A stretch of 64,000 nt of DNA, taken from contig NC_088775.1 in assembly GCF_954871325.1 (NCBI RefSeq), positions 3,395,473 to 3,459,472 of the forward strand, read 5' to 3'. The translations under genes were made by a program, and so were the position numbers. Position 1 is the stretch's first letter. Every line of letters starts with the position of its first letter. Shown here in pieces: positions 46,140 to 57,672 of the stretch. The notes below the pieces were generated by a model. The model made no database searches. It had not been told where the DNA came from and saw only the letters and a program-made list of their open reading frames with translations. The stretch is from Gordionus sp. m RMFG-2023. Taxonomy: Eukaryota; Nematomorpha; Gordioida; Chordodea; Parachordodidae.

Positions 46140-46285
46140 ATACTTTTGAAGTCTTTTCTTATTAATTTATATTTAGTATTAAAGTCTTTTCTTATTAATT
46201 TAATATTTAGTATTAAAGACTTTTCTTATTAATTTAATATTTAGTATTATAGACTTTTCTTATTAATTTAATCTTTAATTATAAA
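46140..46285 (+). repeat. 33-34-bp tandem repeat, four units
   Basis: Unit about gacttttcttattaattta plus atatttagtattaa, between the two homopurine tracts. Confidence 0.85.
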
Positions 46286-46337
46286 TTGAGTCTTGTCCTT
46301 TTTACGTTTTTTTTACGTTCTATATTTTGTTATTTGT

Positions 46338-47058
46338 TAGAAAGAAAGGAAAAAAGGAATAGGTAAAAAGGAAAGATGAATAAGGAAAGACAAAGAAACG
46401 GAAAGGGGAAAGGAAGAGAGAAGAGTAAGAAGGGAAAAGATAAAGGAAGAATGGGAAAGAAAAAGGAAAAGGTAAAGAAAAAGAAAATGACAAATTCAAA
46501 GGAGAATTTAAAAAAAGGTAGGAAGAGAAAAAAAGGAAACAAGAGGAAAATAAAAATTAGGAGGGAAAGAAAAAAGAGAAGAAAATGAAAAAGGAAAGTA
46601 ATAAAGGGAAGAGGGAATTATGAAAGAAAAAGAAACCAGGTATGATAAATGAGAAGGACAAAAAGGTAAAGAAAAGGTAAAGGAAAATGGGATGGAAGGC
46701 GAAATAAAAGTGGAAAGTGAGAAAAAGGAAAAATAAAAGAATAGAAAGAAAAGGGAATATGAAATAAAGGAAGAAAAAATAGAGAAAAAATGTATGTGAA
46801 AGAAAAAATATATGAAAAGGAAAAGCTAAAGTGAAAGAAAAATGGAAAGAAAAAGATAATGGATAAAAAATGGGAAAGGTAAATGAGAAAGAAAATTAAA
46901 TATCAAGGAAAGGAAAGGAGAAAGAAAAATGAAATGTAAGAAAAAAGCAAAGGAAATGGAAGGGGTAAAGAGAAATGAAAATCGAAAGAAAGGGAAAGCA
47001 TAAGGAAAAGAAAAGGGGAAAGAAAAATGGGAAGGAAAAAGAAAAGGGGGAAAATAAA
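46338..47058 (+). repeat. Second homopurine tract, about 0.7 kb
   Basis: Same style as 44640-45935; continues as 47257-47361 on the other side of the inserted MITE. Confidence 0.95.
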
Positions 47059-47256
47059 TAGGGTTGTTAAAAAGCCTGTTTCGATTTTTTAAAAAAGATA
47101 AAATAATATTGTGTATGCCTGATGATTTTGCTCGTGTATGGCATCAAGGTTTAGACCTCTATTTTGCCAAATTTCGATAACATAATATTATTATAAATAA
47201 AATACTAATCGCGCTGTTTTGGAAAATCGACCCCAATCAGCTTTTTAACAACCCTA
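47059..47256. mobile_element. GTTGTTAAA-family MITE inserted in the homopurine tract
   Basis: TAGGGTTGTTAAAAAGCC ... GCTTTTTAACAACCCTA; it interrupts purine-only DNA on both sides. Confidence 0.7.
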
Positions 47257-47361
47257 AAAGATTAAAAGGTAAGAAAAAAGAGGGAAAAAGGAAGAATGAA
47301 TGGGAAAAGAAAATAGAAGAAAAGGGAAAGAGATAAGGAAGGAAAGGAGGAAAAGAATAAA
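47257..47361 (+). repeat. Homopurine tract, remainder after the MITE
   Basis: aaaagattaaaaggtaagaa onward, purine-rich to about 47361. Confidence 0.85.
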
Positions 47362-47689
47362 TTTAACTTATTATTATTTATGTATATTAGTATAAAACCT
47401 GTAGAGGGAGTCAATAAGTGCTTTCCTATTGTAATAGTGGTACTAGCATTAATATCACTTAGATAGCATATCCATTGCAGTGGATTAGTATCAACTGTTT
47501 TACAATCATATTCTCAGGTATCACTATAGTATGAAGTCTATCTAAATGGATGATATGATTAAATAAATATTGTAATGTTCATATAAATATATTATCAATA
47601 AAATCTAAATAATTCTAACCTATGTATGGAAGATAATTATATAATTTTATATAATAAAATATATTTATTATTATATATAAAATATCCAT

Positions 47690-47876
47690 TATTATAATAT
47701 TCGCTATTATTATAATATTCGCTATTATTATAATATTCGCTATTATTATAATATTCGCAATTATTATAATATTCGCTATGATTATAATATATATTTCTTG
47801 AATTATTAATTAAAAAAATAAATATTATTCTCGTGTTACCTCATTTTATCAATTTTTTTTCTTTTGATATATGAAC
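47690..47876. mobile_element. Left arm of a foldback element split by the giant hAT
   Basis: Sequence up to ttttgatatatgaac is inverted and repeated at about 58137-58256 (aaatcaaaag ... gaggtaacac ... gcgaatattata). It contains about five copies of an 18-bp unit (tcgctattattataatat). Confidence 0.7.
47869..47876. repeat. Left target-site duplication of the giant hAT
   Basis: atatgaac, identical to the 8 bp directly after the right end. Confidence 0.85.
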
Positions 47877-47989
47877 TAGTGTTGTTAAATGGTTGGTTTT
47901 TTACGACCCACAACCCGAGCCGAAGTCGTAGAAATCTTGAAAAATCGACCACGACCCAACCCGACCCAATGGGCCTGTTGAGCCGACCC

Positions 47990-48446
47990 ATTTGGTCGGC
48001 TTGCTGGGTCGGCTTGTTGGGTCGGTTTGTTGGGTCGGCTTGCTGGGTCGGCTTGTTGGGTCGGCTTGTTGGGTCGGCTTGCTCGGTCGGCTTGCTGGGT
48101 CGGCTTTCTGGGTCGGCTTGTTGGGTCGGCTTGCTGGGTCGGCTTGCTGGGTCGGCTTGTTGGGTCAACTTGTTGGGTCGGCTTGCTGGGTCGGCTTGTT
48201 GGGTCGGCTTGCTGGGTCGGCTTTCTGGGTCGGCTTGCTGGGTCGGCTTGTTGGGTCGGCTTGCTGGGTCGGCTTGTTGGGTCGGCTTGCTGGGTCGGCT
48301 TGCTGGGTCGGCTTGCTGAGTCGGATTGCTGGGTCGGCTTGTTGGGTCAACTTGTTGGGTCGGCTTGCTGGGTCGGCTTGCTGGGTCGGCTTGCTGGGTC
48401 GGCTTGCTGGGTCGGCTTGCTGGGTCGGCTTGCTGGGTCGGCTTGC
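47990..48446 (+). repeat. 13-bp minisatellite, left end of giant hAT
   Basis: About 35 units of gggtcggcttg(c/t)t, with mostly c/t changes at one or two positions. Codes in all frames for WVGLLGRL-type repeats, an artefact of the array. Confidence 0.95.
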
Positions 48447-48659
48447 GTTAAAATTTGTCATAATCGTCATCTTTAAATTTTTTCGAATTTTTTTGAAGCA
48501 AATAGGTAAAAATAAATATTGTAAACATGTTAAATTAAATTTTCAGTGAATATGTAGCTTAGAAAAGTGAATTGTCATAATCGTCATTTTTAAGTTTTTT
48601 CGAATTTTTTTAAATTAAATAGTTAAAAAAATATATTGTAAGGATGTTAAAATATTTAA

Positions 48660-48826
48660 AATAATTTTTTATAGCCGGGCATAGGCTGGCATGAGATAAC
48701 TCGCCTGTTGCTGACCTTTAATTTAAACATCTATCAGAAAAATCTAGAGGTTTAGACAATATTTTTCTTAAAATATTGGATGTGATAAAAATCGGATCAA
48801 ATCGAGCCGTTTAACAACCCTATAGC
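48660..48826. repeat. Truncated GTTGTTAAA-family MITE inside the giant hAT
   Basis: The right half is recognisable: aatctagaggtttagacaat, and the end gagccgtttaacaacccta. Left end decayed. Confidence 0.55.
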
Positions 48827-49330
48827 TAATATTTTTAGAATCTTAAACTGAAGATTACTAGAACAATAGTTATTGCTCTTTAAATATAAGTAATATGATT
48901 TGAATCCCATATTATACCAAATATATCGACTCAGGCGCGTACGCGGGAATTCGGTCTGGAGGGGGGGGGATAATAAATTTTGAAGAAATATTATTGTTTT
49001 TTAAAAATATCAAGCATAAATTTATCAGGACTAATAACTATTTCTAATACACAATTTTAAATTAATGTGAATTATAAAAAAATTATATGTAAAAAATCAC
49101 TTAAATGACCCAAAATAGAAATTTGAATTTTTTGAGCCTTTACACAAAAAGTTTCTTAGGAATAATTGCATTTTGTATGTTATATATTTACAATGTAAAA
49201 TCCAATCTTCGTTGTGATTGAGCTAATTTTTCAATTATCTCATTCTTGCTTGTTGTCAAATGCCTATGAATATTCAAAAGATCAAACCTTTAAATCTACT
49301 TTCAGATGTTGTACTTCTTGGTATGTTTTT

Positions 49331-49831
49331 CGGAGACCTGATTTTTTTAAATATACCCGACCAGGGCCCGAAAATTTTTAAAAAAACACCCAAGCCGGGC
49401 TGTATTTTTTAGAACAGCCTATATTTGAAATCGTTATTATTCGCTATAAAAATCAAAAATAAATATAATTTATTTTAAAAAAATCTTGGCCGGGCCTGAA
49501 AATTTTATTTTAAAAAAAGCCGGACCGACCTGGCCCGAATTTATTCAAATATAGAAATTAATTTTTATAATTACTTAAAATAAAAGACATATGTTATATA
49601 GCCTTTAGTTTCAATAAATTAAATCAAAAATTTTCAATATAAAATTGATAAATTTAGATATATTTAATAAAATTTGCAAGGTCCGACCCGACCTAGCCCA
49701 AATTTTTTTAAAATATTAGGCTCGGCCCGAACCCGATTATTTTAAATAGAATTAGGCCCGAGCCCGGACCGAAGCCCGTTCGGGCCTGACTCGAGCCCGG
49801 TACGGGCCGGGCCTAACTTTGCAGATCTCTA
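49331..49831. repeat. GC-rich gggcccgg family element (hAT-type ends) inside the giant hAT
   Basis: CGGAGACCTG at the left and cagatctcta at the right, with many cccgggcc-type words in AT-rich DNA, as in the intact copy at 18639. No clean target duplication seen. Confidence 0.5.
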
Positions 49832-50952
49832 ATAGGTATATTATACATGTGGGGTTGTCATCAGGAAATACGTATTTTTGGCAACGATTGTTTGTTTAAA
49901 GAAATAAAACCTTAAACCTGTCTAATTTAAATATAAAAAATGAGAGTATAAGTCATTTCTAATTTTTAGACATTATTAATACCGCTTCACACATATAAAT
50001 GATAGTCTTTAGAGAATATCTTTAAGGAAGTTTAGATGTAATTATTGATCTATAAATATAAAGATCAAGATCAACATTAATAAATAAAAATCGAAGTAAA
50101 ATCTGATATTTTTTTTCAAATTAGCCATTTTTTTCTGTCTTTTTAAAAAATGTGTGGTAGTAGATTTTTAGAAATTTAAAAGAAAATATATGGTAGAAGG
50201 GGTAGTTTGGCCAATTGTAATGTGGTATTATTCTATATATATATCTTCTTTTTTTTTTGAGAAAAATGGGGGTTTCTTTTACCCTGCATTGACAGTTAAT
50301 CTTTGATAAACTAAAAATAAACTAAAAATAAAATCACAATAAATTATTAATTTATTAATTTTTTTAAATTATATATTAATCATCCAGATTGATGAATTGT
50401 TTATTTCATTATAAATTTTAATTATACAAAGTCAAAGGATTCATTTCATATTTTTTAAAAAAAATAAAAAAAAGACAATCAAATTTATATGTATACTCAC
50501 AACAAAACAAACACATGCACGGCTCGAATTAAATTTAAAAAAATATTTTTAAAAAAAAGCAAAAAACCAAATCACTTTTCAATATGACCTATTGTAACTA
50601 TTTATCTCAAAACACACATTTCTTTTTTTCCTTTCTTTTAAATAAAAATGGTCAACAAAAAAATAATCATTTTATTCAATTTATATTTTTTTTATGACTT
50701 ATTTTTAATAAATAACAAAATTACATTTCAAATCTTCCCTTTTTATCCATACCATAAACCGTCATTTTATTATCGCTGGTATAGAAAATTTTTTTTAATC
50801 CCACATGGGGGTATTATTAATTTAAAGGTTTGGTTTAACAAAACGAAACCCGTCAAAATTATTTCAAAAAATATAATATTTTTATTACTTTTAAAATATA
50901 ATATTTTTTCCTTACTCTTATAAATTAAAAAATTTTTTTTTACTTTTTATTA
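49832..50952. other. Giant hAT interior upstream of the transposase start
   Basis: Very AT-rich; a Phe/Ile-rich open frame at 50648-50923 lacks any family mark. The transposase promoter is expected here. Confidence 0.45.
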
Positions 50953-51051
50953 TGGATTCCTCTCCATCTGACATTCTATCTTTTTTATACGATTCCCCAT
51001 TTGAAAATTCAAGTCATTCTCAATTTGGTGAAGATTTTCAGGTAAAATTAT
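50953..51051 (+). CDS. Giant hAT transposase, first exon (candidate)
   Basis: ATG then DSSPSDILSFLYDSPFENSS, ending GATTTTCAG/GTAAAA. Acidic, Ser-rich start upstream of the BED finger. No homologue named; position and donor support it. Confidence 0.45.
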
Positions 51052-51059
51052 ATTTAAGT

Positions 51060-51146
51060 TAGAGACCTTCATGGGTCTAGATCCCGGCCCACGCCCTCTA
51101 GAAAATTTATAATGCCGTGGGCCGGCCCGACCCATGAAGGTCTCTA
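51060..51146. mobile_element. 87-bp foldback hAT-type MITE in the first intron of the giant hAT transposase
   Basis: TAGAGACCTTCATGGGTC pairs with its inverse GACCCATGAAGGTCTCTA around a GC-rich core. Flanks atttaagt / atttcagt agree at 7 of 8 bases. The right flank includes a tttcag that resembles a 3' splice site. Confidence 0.75.
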
Positions 51147-51189
51147 ATTTCAGTTAGCTAAAGTGAACATTAAATCCTGACCCATAGAT

Positions 51190-51318
51190 CAAAGTTTGGT
51201 TCCGCTGAAATCTTCCAATGATCCTTGTGTCAAAAAATTTTTTTTGGATACACCAAGAAAAGGGAATAGAAAATGTACTTTGTGTAACAAAACCTATCGC
51301 ATAAGTACATCATCAAGT
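51190..51318 (+). CDS. Giant hAT transposase, BED zinc-finger exon
   Basis: Frame reads VKKFFLDTPRKGNRKCTLCN then KTYRISTSSSK, the first half of a BED finger (aromatic lead, CxxC). The in-frame upstream border is unclear: the natural acceptor at 51152 gives a stop before the finger, so the exon is probably broken or starts further in. Confidence 0.55.
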
Positions 51319-51433
51319 AAATTTTTTTTAATATATAAAATACGTAAAATTAGCATAAAAATTTTTAACGAATGATTTAATTAAATATATTTTTTTTACC
51401 TTATTGTACCTTTGTTTTTACGTAATAAAATAT

Positions 51434-51545
51434 TAGTGTTGTAAAAGGGCTAAGCCGAACTCAGCCAGTTTTTGAGTAGAAAAATTACTCAGATACAAGC
51501 TGGCTCAATAAGCCATATGAGTTGGCTCAGGAGTTGCTCTAGCCG
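51434..51545. repeat. Decayed agccgactcagcc repeat with GTTGTTAAA-like start
   Basis: tagtgttgtaaaagggcta followed by ggctca words; only one end is recognisable. Confidence 0.35.
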
Positions 51546-52242
51546 ACTTTTCAGCAAAAATTTACTTTTGATTAATAATTTTTAAAATTATAATTATGTA
51601 GAAATAGTGTACCATCGCCATTTGGAGTGAAAAAATTTATTCAGATTTAAGTTAAAAATTATAATTATGTAGAAATAGTGTGCCATCGCTATTTTGAGTG
51701 AAAAAATTTATTCAGAACATGAGTATACTAGCTAAATTAGGTTGCTCAAATATTCTTTATAACTACAAGTTAATATATTAAACATTCCTGGCCCGAGACC
51801 TATTTTATAAAAATAATTTAGTTCGGGCTTAATAATTTAAAAAATTTAAACCGCGCCGGCAGGGGGTGGACTCGTTACGATACGGCCTCGTGGGCATTCA
51901 TTTATAACGGCCTCATTTGTTCCCTTAAATGGTTTCTTCAAATTATATGATTTTTATAACTAACTATTTACATTTTAAAAAAAATAATAGTATGACATCA
52001 TATATATATTTTGTTTTAAATTGATTATCTAAATTCATATTCATTGCACATATATATCTTGTATTAAATATAGTTATATATAGCACTATAAAATAAAATA
52101 TACATGTTAAATATAAAATACCTACTCAATAATCAATTATATCAGAGTTGTTAATAGATACTTTTTAAATGGATCTAGATACGGATACATCGTCTGAAAA
52201 TTTATCTAGATATAGATACAATTTTTATTATACTCTTATATA

Positions 52243-52687
52243 TAGTGTTTGCAATGGTCCGGTCCCTTTTTTCTAAAATAAGATCGGAATAATGGACCGT
52301 TAAGTCAAATGAGACCGGACCGTGTGACTATCGGTTCGGTCCGGTCGGTCCCATATAATTTTTTTTATTAAGCTACAAAAGTTTTTCCTGGCAATTTTGC
52401 TAGTATGAATATTTATGACTCATTTTACCTAGGTAATTGTTTAGAATTTTTTTTTCGAAAGGTATTATAAGTGAACACTTTAATATTAGGATTTATGTAT
52501 TCAATCATTTCCAAAAATTTAATTTAATCATAGTATTGTAAACTTTTATTTTCTTTAATCGGTCTTCAATCGGACCGGAACACAGAACCGTGTTGTAGAA
52601 CCGGACCGTCCCATTAGACACAAGAGCATGATGGGACCGACTTGGACCGGACCGTCGGCCCGACGTCCGACCGGACTTTAAACACTA
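52243..52687. mobile_element. hAT-type MITE with repeated ggtccggtcc words, nested
   Basis: TAGTGTTTGCAATGG ... TTTAAACACTA, flanks cttatata / ctaatata (7 of 8). Inserted in the ctagat hAT, which is itself in the giant hAT. Confidence 0.75.
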
Positions 52688-52810
52688 CTAATATAGTTTG
52701 TATAATCTTAAATTAGATTCTATTGTAAAAATTAATGAAATGAACTAAAAATATTGACTCGTTATCATATTTATCAAAATATAACTAAAATAATGATTTT
52801 TAGATTTTAA

Positions 52811-52875
52811 TATTGTTGTTAAACAGCTCGTTTTCAGCTTTTAAAAAAATCGGCTCAAGCCGTTTAACAACACTA
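52811..52875. mobile_element. 65-bp minimal GTTGTTAAA MITE with perfect target duplication
   Basis: TATTGTTGTTAAACAGCTCG ... GAGC-like inverse ending TTTAACAACACTA; flanks gattttaa at 52803-52810 and 52876-52883 are identical. Essentially two joined terminal repeats. Confidence 0.8.
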
Positions 52876-53699
52876 GATTTTAATTTAATATATGGAAATC
52901 GAAATATATGATTATAAATAATTATTTATTTCAGTAATAAAATATTTTCAAAATTTTGGTCATTAAAGCACCCTCGTTTATTTGTAAAGACATTTTTAGC
53001 TATACTACTAAGTCTTTCGGCGCTTAAAAATACTAAAATCTCGACTTTTTGAAAAAATAATTTAAAATTTGTATCAAAATTTAAATCATTAAACACTCAT
53101 ATCTGCTGCTATGGGTTGCTGAAAAAATCGGCCAACAACTGTATGTCGGCAAATTATATTTTTTTGTGGAGCTAATGTTTTGATTATTTTTATAAATGAA
53201 ACATTTTCAACAACTGAAAATGGCTGCAGTGTTGCAACTTGCAAGTTGAGGTAATGCTAACTAAAATTTTCATATTTTTTGGTAGACATGGCAGATATGT
53301 TTTCATTATTTTGAAATATTTTTTAAAATATGCTCTATAAATTGTCATGGATAAACAATGTCGGAACTTGTTGATGCTTCATTGATTATTACTTCTTTCT
53401 CCCTCTTTGTCACTATTAATATTAATCTAAATAAATTTTAAAAATTAGTAAAATAAAATAAAATTAACCAATTCTATTGAAAATGACAGATACCTTGAAT
53501 AGATTGTAATATCAAAATTTGTTTGTTTTAAGCCTGAAATTTTTTTTAGATACCTGATGAATTATATTTGTCAATGTAATCTAAAATATTTAAAAGAAAA
53601 TTTATCTTACATTTTTATGAATATTAGTTTTATTTTATAAATAACACTGTTATTTCTTTTATAATACAATATAAGAATGTCAGTTATCATTAACTACAG

Positions 53700-54189
53700 A
53701 TATCTGGACTGGGCTAAATTCTCTATCATATTGTGCACTAACAGTCCATTTTATAAATAAGGATTGGAAGTTGAAATTTTTTTTACTAGATATAATAGAA
53801 TTCGCGCATCCTCACACGGGAATAGATATATTTGAGTTGATAATATCAACTCTTGAGGAATTCCAAATTGAAAAAAAAATATTATCTATAACCCATGATA
53901 ATGCTGCAAATGTTATAGTAGCTGCCGATTTGTTGGTAGATTATTTCATAAATAATGGTAACGCCAATGCAAATAATAATAGATGCTTAGCACACGTAAT
54001 TAATATTATCGTTCAAGCGGGCTTAGACAGCTTATCTACTCATCTTGCCAAACATATTTTAATTAGCAAAATGCATAAAAGCCCAAAGTTTATGCAAGAG
54101 TATATCAATTTAAGTGGAGGTTGTAGGATACCACTAGATATAGCCACTAGATGGAACAGTATGTATTTAATGATAACTACTGTTAATAA
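53700..54189 (+). CDS. Giant hAT transposase, catalytic core exon
   Basis: After a CTACAG acceptor: DIWTGLNSLSYCALTVHFIN, then HDNAANVIVAADLL, RCLAHVINI and RWNSMYLMIT, the standard hAT core order (TDxWT, DNAxN, CxAHxxN, RWNS). Ends at a GTAATA donor after AATAAA codons. Confidence 0.8.
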
Positions 54190-54237
54190 AGTAATATTTT
54201 ATTATTTGATATTTTTTATAATCATATTTTAATAGAA

Positions 54238-54691
54238 TATAGATGCCATCATTAATATAAGTAGGCGATATTTACCCAATAAAGATAATTTGAACCAGGA
54301 GGAGGCTAAGTTATTGATTGAGCTAGAGTCATTTTTATATCCATTCTATAAAATCACATGTGAAATAAGTTCGGCGTCATCATCTACAATTGGGATGTCA
54401 GCCTTATATTTAGATAATATAGCGAATTCTTTATCGCTTAATGCCCAATCACATAAAAATATAATTATAAAAAGTGCTGCTAATATAATGAAAGAAAAAT
54501 GTAATATTTATATCGAATATTTCACCACATTTTCAAATTATGCATCATCATTTCTTGATCCAAGAATTAAGAAAACATCTTTACCAAATTTCATAAATAA
54601 CCTTGGGTTTTATGAAAAATTCAAAAAAGTATTTGATGATTATGGTACATCGAAATCAATATATGATTTCGAGGAGGAGGATAATAATTAA
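54238..54691 (+). CDS. Giant hAT transposase, central exon
   Basis: Open after TTTTAATAG: LNQEEAKLLIELESFLYPFY, then FLDPRIKKTSL, the conserved LDPR..K block of BED-hAT transposases, and an acidic end. Confidence 0.75.
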
Positions 54692-55031
54692 TCCAATCTA
54701 ATGTCTGTCAATATTCTGAATGAGTTAAGAAGGTAAATATAAATACTTAATTATATAGAATACTCATAAAAACTTCTAACAAACATTTTTGAAGCTATAT
54801 TGGAGTGACTAAATTTAAATATTATGCTTACATTAAACAAAAATTATGATAGTTATTTGAGTTAATATAAATATTTATTAAACATTAAAAAATAGAGACT
54901 TAAGAACTTATAAAATTAATAAAGCATATAGTTGCAAAATAGGCATTTTTAAAATATGTTTGTTACAAGGTTTTACAATGGATTTGATTATATAATAAAT
55001 AGTTAATTTAATTTAAATATTTTATATTAAG

Positions 55032-55305
55032 GAAATCATACATTATGCCAAATTTAGACGGAGAAGAAATCGAAGAATATTTAACAGATCCGGTTGCTCA
55101 AACCTCTGTTGATATTATAGATTGGTGGTCTCGAAACGCTAATCGTTTTCCAAAGCTGTCGACAATGGCCAAGGATTACTTATGCGAACAAACTACGTCC
55201 GTAGCAAGCGAACGTATTTTTTCTCGAGGCGGCGCAACCATTACTAAGAAGAGGAATAGGATGTCAGCCTCAACGTTAAAACAATGCCTATGTATAAATT
55301 CATGA
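55032..55305 (+). CDS. Giant hAT transposase, C-terminal dimerisation exon
   Basis: After ATTAAG: SVDIIDWWSRNANRFPKLST, then TTSVASERIFSRGG and a final Lys/Arg block to TGA; the WW....FP.LS..A.......S..SER.FS.gG signature of hAT C-termini. Confidence 0.85.
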
Positions 55306-56571
55306 GATGTTAATGTTTTAAATTTGCGTGACGAATTTTTTGTATAATTTGTTATTTTTCAATTATTTGTTATTTGATTTCATATAATTTTTATTTTTTA
55401 TTTATGAAAATAATAAAGATATGAAAATGTGCCTTATTTATTTTGCATTTGTAAATTTTTACTTATAAAATATAAGAGCCTACTTGCGATAAATGAATAA
55501 TAAATATATCATTTTTAAAAAAATAATAGTTAATATTTCTAAAAAGAAAAGGGGGGGGGGGTTTATAGATAAAAAATTTTTAATTCCTAATTAGTAGTAT
55601 CTCTGAAGATCTAAATGTTTTCCAAATTTTTTCTATGATATTCATTCTTAAGTATGAATAATTGGATTTTGCATAAGTCATCCACACAATTACCAAAGAA
55701 AAATAATCAATTAAAATTTATAATGATGCAATAGTGGTAGAAAGTATTTAGGGGGTTTAGCAAGGCCCGCTAACAATCGCTTTAACAATCGTGATATGTA
55801 AACAAAATATTTGTAAAACTCAGAAATTATGAAAAATAATTTAAAATTTGTCAAGAATTATATCCATGATCTTAAATCAAATAATAATTAAAATCTTGTG
55901 TTTCAAATCAAATTTGATATAAAAAATTTATAGTAGTTACATATTACTTAATATTTTTATAAGATTAGAAAAAATATATCTGAATGTCTTAAATTTAAAA
56001 ATGAGTTCCTTGCTCAATTTTCCCTGTATTTTCCTATTATCTAGCAATCCTTTAAAAAGTTTCAAAGGATATACCACTCATATCTAATAACAAATATTAT
56101 AAACTAAGTTCAAGTTAAAAAAAAAAAGAATGAAATATAATAGCAGTATCAATATTAGAGATTTAGAAATATTTTTCTAATTATAAAAACTTTTTACTAG
56201 TCTGAAAATAAGTATAATTTATTTTATATTTCTAGATTTTTAAGGGTGGAGTCAAAAAGTAATGAAAGAAAAAATTTCTTACTGAATCCAAATATTTTAT
56301 AACATCTTTCCAATATCAAAATTTTTTTAAATAGGCTTAAAACAATTTTAAATAAAATTTTCCTCATTGGAATAAAATATAATTGCAGTGACACCTTATT
56401 ACTAGATTCAATGGTTTTAGAAAATCTATTAAATATCCAAAACTTTTTACAAGACTTTAAACCTAAATAAAATGTTTTTTTAATTTTTACATTTCAAGCG
56501 TGGTGATAAAAAAAATAAAATTTTTGAACTTTATAATATTAAAAACCACTAAGATTAAAAGAAAGTTTAAA
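55306..56571. other. Giant hAT interior downstream of the transposase
   Basis: AT-rich with a poly-G run at about 55550; no coding segment recognised. Confidence 0.5.
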
Positions 56572-57053
56572 AAAACTTAAAGATGACGATTATGACAATT
56601 GTCACTTTTCTAAGGTACATATTCACTGAAAATTTAATTTAACATGTTTACAATATATATTTTTACCTATTTGCTTCAAAAAAATTTGACAAAACTTAAA
56701 AATGACGATTATGACAATTGTCACTTTTCTAAGATACACATTCACTGAAAATTTAATATAACATGTTAATATATATATTTTTACCTATTTGCTTCAAAGA
56801 AATTCGAAAAAACTTAAAAATGACGATTATGACAATTGTCACTTTTCTAAGGTACATATTCACTGAAAATTTAATATAACATGTTAATTATATATATTTT
56901 TACCTATTTGCTTCAAAGAAATTCGAAAAAACTTAAAAATGAAGATTATGACAATTGTCACTTTTCTAAGGTACATATTCACTAAAAATTTAATTCATGT
57001 TCACAAAATATATTTTTACCTATTTGCTTCAAAAAAATTCGAAAAAACCTAAA
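56572..57053. repeat. About 120-bp tandem repeat, four copies, inside the right end of the giant hAT
   Basis: Each unit runs from acttaaaaatgacgattatg through tttacctatttgcttcaaa. The left end has about two decayed copies in inverse orientation (about 48450-48650). The edge unit leads straight into the 13-bp array. Confidence 0.85.
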
Positions 57054-57073
57054 GATGACGATTATGACAAATT

Positions 57074-57672
57074 TTAACGCAAGCCCACCCAGCAAGCTGA
57101 CCCAGCAAGCCGACCCTGCAAGCCGACGAAACAAGCCGACCCAGCAAGCCGACCCAACAAGCCGACCCAGCAAGCCGACCCAACAAGCCGACCCAGCAAG
57201 CCGACCCAGCAAGCCGACCCAGCAAACGACCCAGCAAGCCGACCCAACAAGCCGACCCATCAAGCCGACCCATCAAGCCGACCCAACAAGCCGACCCAGC
57301 AAGCCAACCCATCAAGCCGACCCAGCAAGCCGACCCAGCAAGCCGACCCAGCAAGCCGACCCATCAAGCCGACCCAGCAAGCCGACCCACCAAGCCGACC
57401 CAACTAGCCGACCCATCAAGCCGACCCATCAAGCCGACCCAGCAAGCCGACCCAACAAGCCGACCCAACAAGCCGACCCAGCAAGCCGACCCACCAAGCC
57501 GACCCAACAAGCCGACCCATCAAGCCGACTCATCAAGCCGACCCATCAAGCCGACCCAGCAAGCCGACCCAGCAAGCCGACCCAGCAAGCCGACCCACCA
57601 AGCCGACCCAACAAGCCGACCCATCAAGCCGACCCAACAATCCGACCCAGCAAGCCGACCCAGCAAGCCGAC
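57074..57672 (-). repeat. 13-bp minisatellite, right end of giant hAT
   Basis: About 45 units of agcaagccgaccc with g/a/t variants (agc, aac, atc, acc), the reverse complement of the left array. Confidence 0.95.

Larger units (their letters stand above)
52144..53150 (-). mobile_element. hAT element of the ctagat family, nested in the giant hAT
   Basis: Starts cagagttgttaatagata, like the small ctagat-family MITEs. On the minus strand about 53010-52915 reads SAERLSSIAKNVFTNKRG ... NFENILLLK, a hAT dimerisation domain. Part of its body matches 10320-10440. This is likely a decayed larger relative of the small ctagat elements. Right border not certain. Confidence 0.6.

Noticed and set aside
47864-48549. 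Overlapping open frames of GLLGRLVGSACWV type repeats
   Set aside because: All frames of the 13-bp array are open because the unit has no stop and 13 is not a multiple of 3; no start context and no flanking exons.
49331-49831. Clean hAT-type duplication around the gggcccgg element in the giant hAT
   Set aside because: Flanks atgttttt and ataggtat do not match; kept only as a family fragment.
50648-50923. 91-codon frame before the giant hAT transposase
   Set aside because: Phe/Ile/Lys-rich low complexity, no domain, no phase link to the next exon.
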